Source of the DNA: Streptomyces sp. NBC_01351 | GTDB lineage: Bacteria > Actinomycetota > Actinomycetes > Streptomycetales > Streptomycetaceae | Assembly (NCBI RefSeq): GCF_036237315.1 | Contig: NZ_CP108356.1 | Location: 4,088,501-4,152,500, forward strand | Length of the DNA: 64,000 bases | Direction: 5' to 3' | Notes under the pieces: generated by a model | What the model was told of the DNA's origin: nothing | The model's database searches: none | Seen by the model: only the letters and a program-made list of their open reading frames with translations | Part shown: piece after piece, positions 62,134 through 64,000 of the stretch | Layout of the letters: each line of letters begins with the position of its first letter | Numbering within the stretch: the first letter of the stretch is position 1 | Position numbers and translations under genes: made by a program

Positions 62134-63144
62134 GTGACAGCTGAGCGGGTTTCCGATGCCAGCGGTGGGAACGCCTTCCTCGAACTGCCGCATTTCCTTC
62201 CGTCCTTCGACACCTTCGTCAAATTGGAGGGGCTCAACCCTGCCGGATCCATCAAGATGAAGGCCGCCCGGGAAATGGTGGACGCGGCGGAGGCGCAGGG
62301 CCTCATAGGGCCCGACACACGGCTGATCGAATCGACTTCGGGGAATCTCGGGATCGCCCTCGCCTCGATCTGCGCCGCCCGGGGATATCCGCTCACCGTG
62401 GTGACGGACCCGAACGCCAACGCGCGCAGCCTGAAGTACGTCCGGGCCCTGGGCGCCGATCTCGTCGTCGTGACGGACCGGGACGCCGCCGGCGGCTACC
62501 TGCGGACCCGCATCGACCTGATCCGGCGCCGGGTCGCCGCCGACCCCCGGCTGCTGTGGCTGAACCAGTACACCAACCCCGCCAACGTGAACGCCCACGT
62601 CAACCACACCGGGCCGGAGATCTTCGAGGGCTTCGGGCTGCCCGACTGGCTGTTCGTGGGCACGGGCACCTCCGGCACCCTGATGGGCTGCGTGCGCTAC
62701 CTGCGGAACATGGGCGCGCCGACCACGGTCGTCGCCGTCGACGCCCTCGGCTCGGTGACCTTCGGCGGGCCACCCGGCCGCCGGCTGCTGCCGGGCCTCG
62801 GTGCGAGCCGGCGCCCCGAGATCTTCCACGACGACGGCTCCTTCCTGAAGGCGGTCATCGGCGAGGAGGACACCATCCGCGCCTGCCGCCGGGTGGCCCG
62901 CGAGTACGGACTGCTGCTCGGGGGCTCGTCCGGCACCGTCCTGGCCGCCGTGGACTCCTTCCGCGACCGGATCGCGCCCGGCAGCCGCGTCCTGGCCATC
63001 TCCCCGGACATGGGGGACGGCTATCTCGACTCGATCTACGACGACCGCTGGGTCGCCGAACGCTTCGGGGTCGGGGCGCTCGAACCCGCCCGGCCCGTCC
63101 GCTCCCCCCGGTCCCCCGTCTCCCAAGGAACCCTCCATGTCTGA
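62134..63144 (+). CDS. sbnA: SbnA-like 2,3-diaminopropionate biosynthesis PLP enzyme
   Basis: A 336-residue fold-type II PLP enzyme (cysteine synthase superfamily). The Lys-containing KLEGLNPAGSIKMKAA replaces the cysteine synthase motif, and STSGNLGIALA and GTGTSGTLMGCVRYLR bind the phosphate. Family function: condensing O-phosphoserine with glutamate to give N-(1-amino-1-carboxy-2-ethyl)glutamate. I chose the GTG at 62134 because GGAGAG lies 6 nt before it; an ATG at 62041 is possible but overlaps the truncated upstream frame. Stop overlaps the sbnB-like start by 8 bp. Confidence 0.9.
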   Translation: MTAERVSDASGGNAFLELPHFLPSFDTFVKLEGLNPAGSIKMKAAREMVDAAEAQGLIGPDTRLIESTSGNLGIALASICAARGYPLTVVTDPNANARSLKYVRALGADLVVVTDRDAAGGYLRTRIDLIRRRVAADPRLLWLNQYTNPANVNAHVNHTGPEIFEGFGLPDWLFVGTGTSGTLMGCVRYLRNMGAPTTVVAVDALGSVTFGGPPGRRLLPGLGASRRPEIFHDDGSFLKAVIGEEDTIRACRRVAREYGLLLGGSSGTVLAAVDSFRDRIAPGSRVLAISPDMGDGYLDSIYDDRWVAERFGVGALEPARPVRSPRSPVSQGTLHV

Positions 63145-64000
63145 GTCCCCGACCACACCGACCACCCCGGCCACCGAAGAGGCCCCGGCCACCGAGCCGG
63201 TCGTGCCCGCGTTCTCCGTGCTCAACGGGCGGGACGTGGTGACGCTGCTCGACGGCCGCGAGCGCGAGACCATCGACCGGGTCGCGCGCGCCTACCTGGC
63301 CCACGAGGCCGGCGACAGCGTCAACCCCGACAGCTACTTCCTGCGCTTCCCGCAGAAGCCGGAGGCCCGGATCATCGCCCTCCCCGCCTACCTGGGCGGG
63401 GACGTGGAGATGGCCGGCCTGAAGTGGATCGGCAGCTTCCCCGGCAACGTCGCCTCCGGGCTGCCCCGGGCCTCGGCCGTCCTCGTCCTCAACGACTTCG
63501 CCACCGGCTACCCCGTCGCCGTGATGGAGGCCGGAACCGTGAGCGCCGCCCGCACGGCCGCCTCGGCGGCCCTGGCCGCGACCACCCTCGGCGTCGGGAA
63601 GCCGCGCTCGGTGGGTGTGGTCGGCGGCGGCGTGATCGCCCGGACCATCTGCCGCTACCTGGCCGCCGCGGACGTGCCGCTGACCGAGGTTCGCTGCCAC
63701 GACCTCGACGCCGCCTCCGCCACGGCGCTCGCCTGCCACCTGCGGGAGCGGTACGGCTCCGAGGCCGTCCCGGCCGGCCTGGCCGAGGCCCTCGACTGCG
63801 ACCTCGTCGTCCTCGCCACCACCGCCGCGGAGCCGTACGTCCCGGCCGACACCCGGTTCCGCCCCGGACAGCTCGTCCTCAACATCTCCCTGCGCGACCT
63901 GGCTCCCGAGATCCTCTTCGAGGTCGACAACGTCTTCGACGACGTCGAGCACTGCATGAAGGCCAACACCTCGCCCCACCTGGCCGAACAGCTCAGCGGT
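63137..64000 (+). CDS. sbnB: SbnB-like 2,3-diaminopropionate biosynthesis dehydrogenase (3' partial)
   Basis: 288 codons open to the window end. An ornithine cyclodeaminase/mu-crystallin fold: SYFLRFPQKPEARIIALPAYLGGDVEMAGLKWIGSFPGN and NAD motif VGVVGGGVIARTICRYL. In Staphylococcus SbnB oxidises the SbnA product to release L-2,3-diaminopropionate and 2-oxoglutarate (established). The ATG at 63137 has AAGGA 8 nt upstream. The first 22 residues are Thr/Pro/Glu-rich. This marks the entry into a siderophore or peptide antibiotic cluster to the right. Confidence 0.93.
   Translation, partial: MSESPTTPTTPATEEAPATEPVVPAFSVLNGRDVVTLLDGRERETIDRVARAYLAHEAGDSVNPDSYFLRFPQKPEARIIALPAYLGGDVEMAGLKWIGSFPGNVASGLPRASAVLVLNDFATGYPVAVMEAGTVSAARTAASAALAATTLGVGKPRSVGVVGGGVIARTICRYLAAADVPLTEVRCHDLDAASATALACHLRERYGSEAVPAGLAEALDCDLVVLATTAAEPYVPADTRFRPGQLVLNISLRDLAPEILFEVDNVFDDVEHCMKANTSPHLAEQLSG

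Overview
This window is a high-GC actinobacterial chromosome segment, almost certainly from the core of a Streptomyces chromosome near oriC. The evidence is six ParB-binding parS palindromes (core GTTTCACGTGAAAC), a DnaA-box cluster, the developmental pair ssgR-ssgA, and a gene order that I recall matching S. coelicolor: dtpA-pheA-serS, cydABCD-hisC, thiC, ssgA-ssgR, ptpA. That synteny is from memory and was not checked.

Layout. 1-5.7 kb: the end of a CopC/CopD-type copper protein, a Tat-exported DyP peroxidase (dtpA), pheA, a 0.5 kb intergenic DnaA-box cluster, serS and a coupled HAD phosphatase, closed by a strong terminator. 5.7-8.1 kb: a membrane protein and a NarL-type two-component system. 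8.1-12.5 kb: a rhomboid-like membrane protein and two ATPase/permease ABC pairs on the minus strand. 12.7-17.2 kb: a translationally coupled run of M24 hydrolase, EphD-like epoxide hydrolase/SDR fusion, ferritin-like metal hydrolase and MerR regulator. 17.4-23.9 kb: aquaporin, the tRNA 2'-phosphotransferase kptA, and an Hsp90-family gene coupled to a 1003-residue repeat protein. 23.9-27.6 kb: an F420-type oxidoreductase, a second HAD phosphatase and an orphan GAF histidine kinase. 27.7-34 kb: cydA-cydB-cydCD behind a Rex operator. 34-38.5 kb: a cyclophilin-fold protein, hisC, a LacI regulator and a metallophosphatase.

38.5-45 kb is the accessory part. It has a TnpB-related gene without a zinc ribbon, whose 3' end folds into a roughly 105-nt near-continuous hairpin (omega-RNA candidate), a membrane protein, and two tandem secreted collagen-like proteins divergent from a family 2 glycosyltransferase. 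45-54.8 kb returns to core genes: thiC with a TPP riboswitch, YibE/F, ssgA, ssgR, small membrane proteins, ptpA, a PLP lyase, a LysR regulator and a Nudix hydrolase. 54.8-61.5 kb holds a flavohaemoglobin, HAD, two parS sites, two GNATs, an AlkZ-type winged-helix protein, a serine hydrolase and an NTF2-like protein. The right edge enters a biosynthetic locus: a truncated B12-binding subunit followed by SbnA- and SbnB-like genes for L-2,3-diaminopropionate, the last cut by the window end.

Across the window many genes have a TANNNT-like hexamer exactly 6 nt before the start codon, which points to leaderless transcripts.
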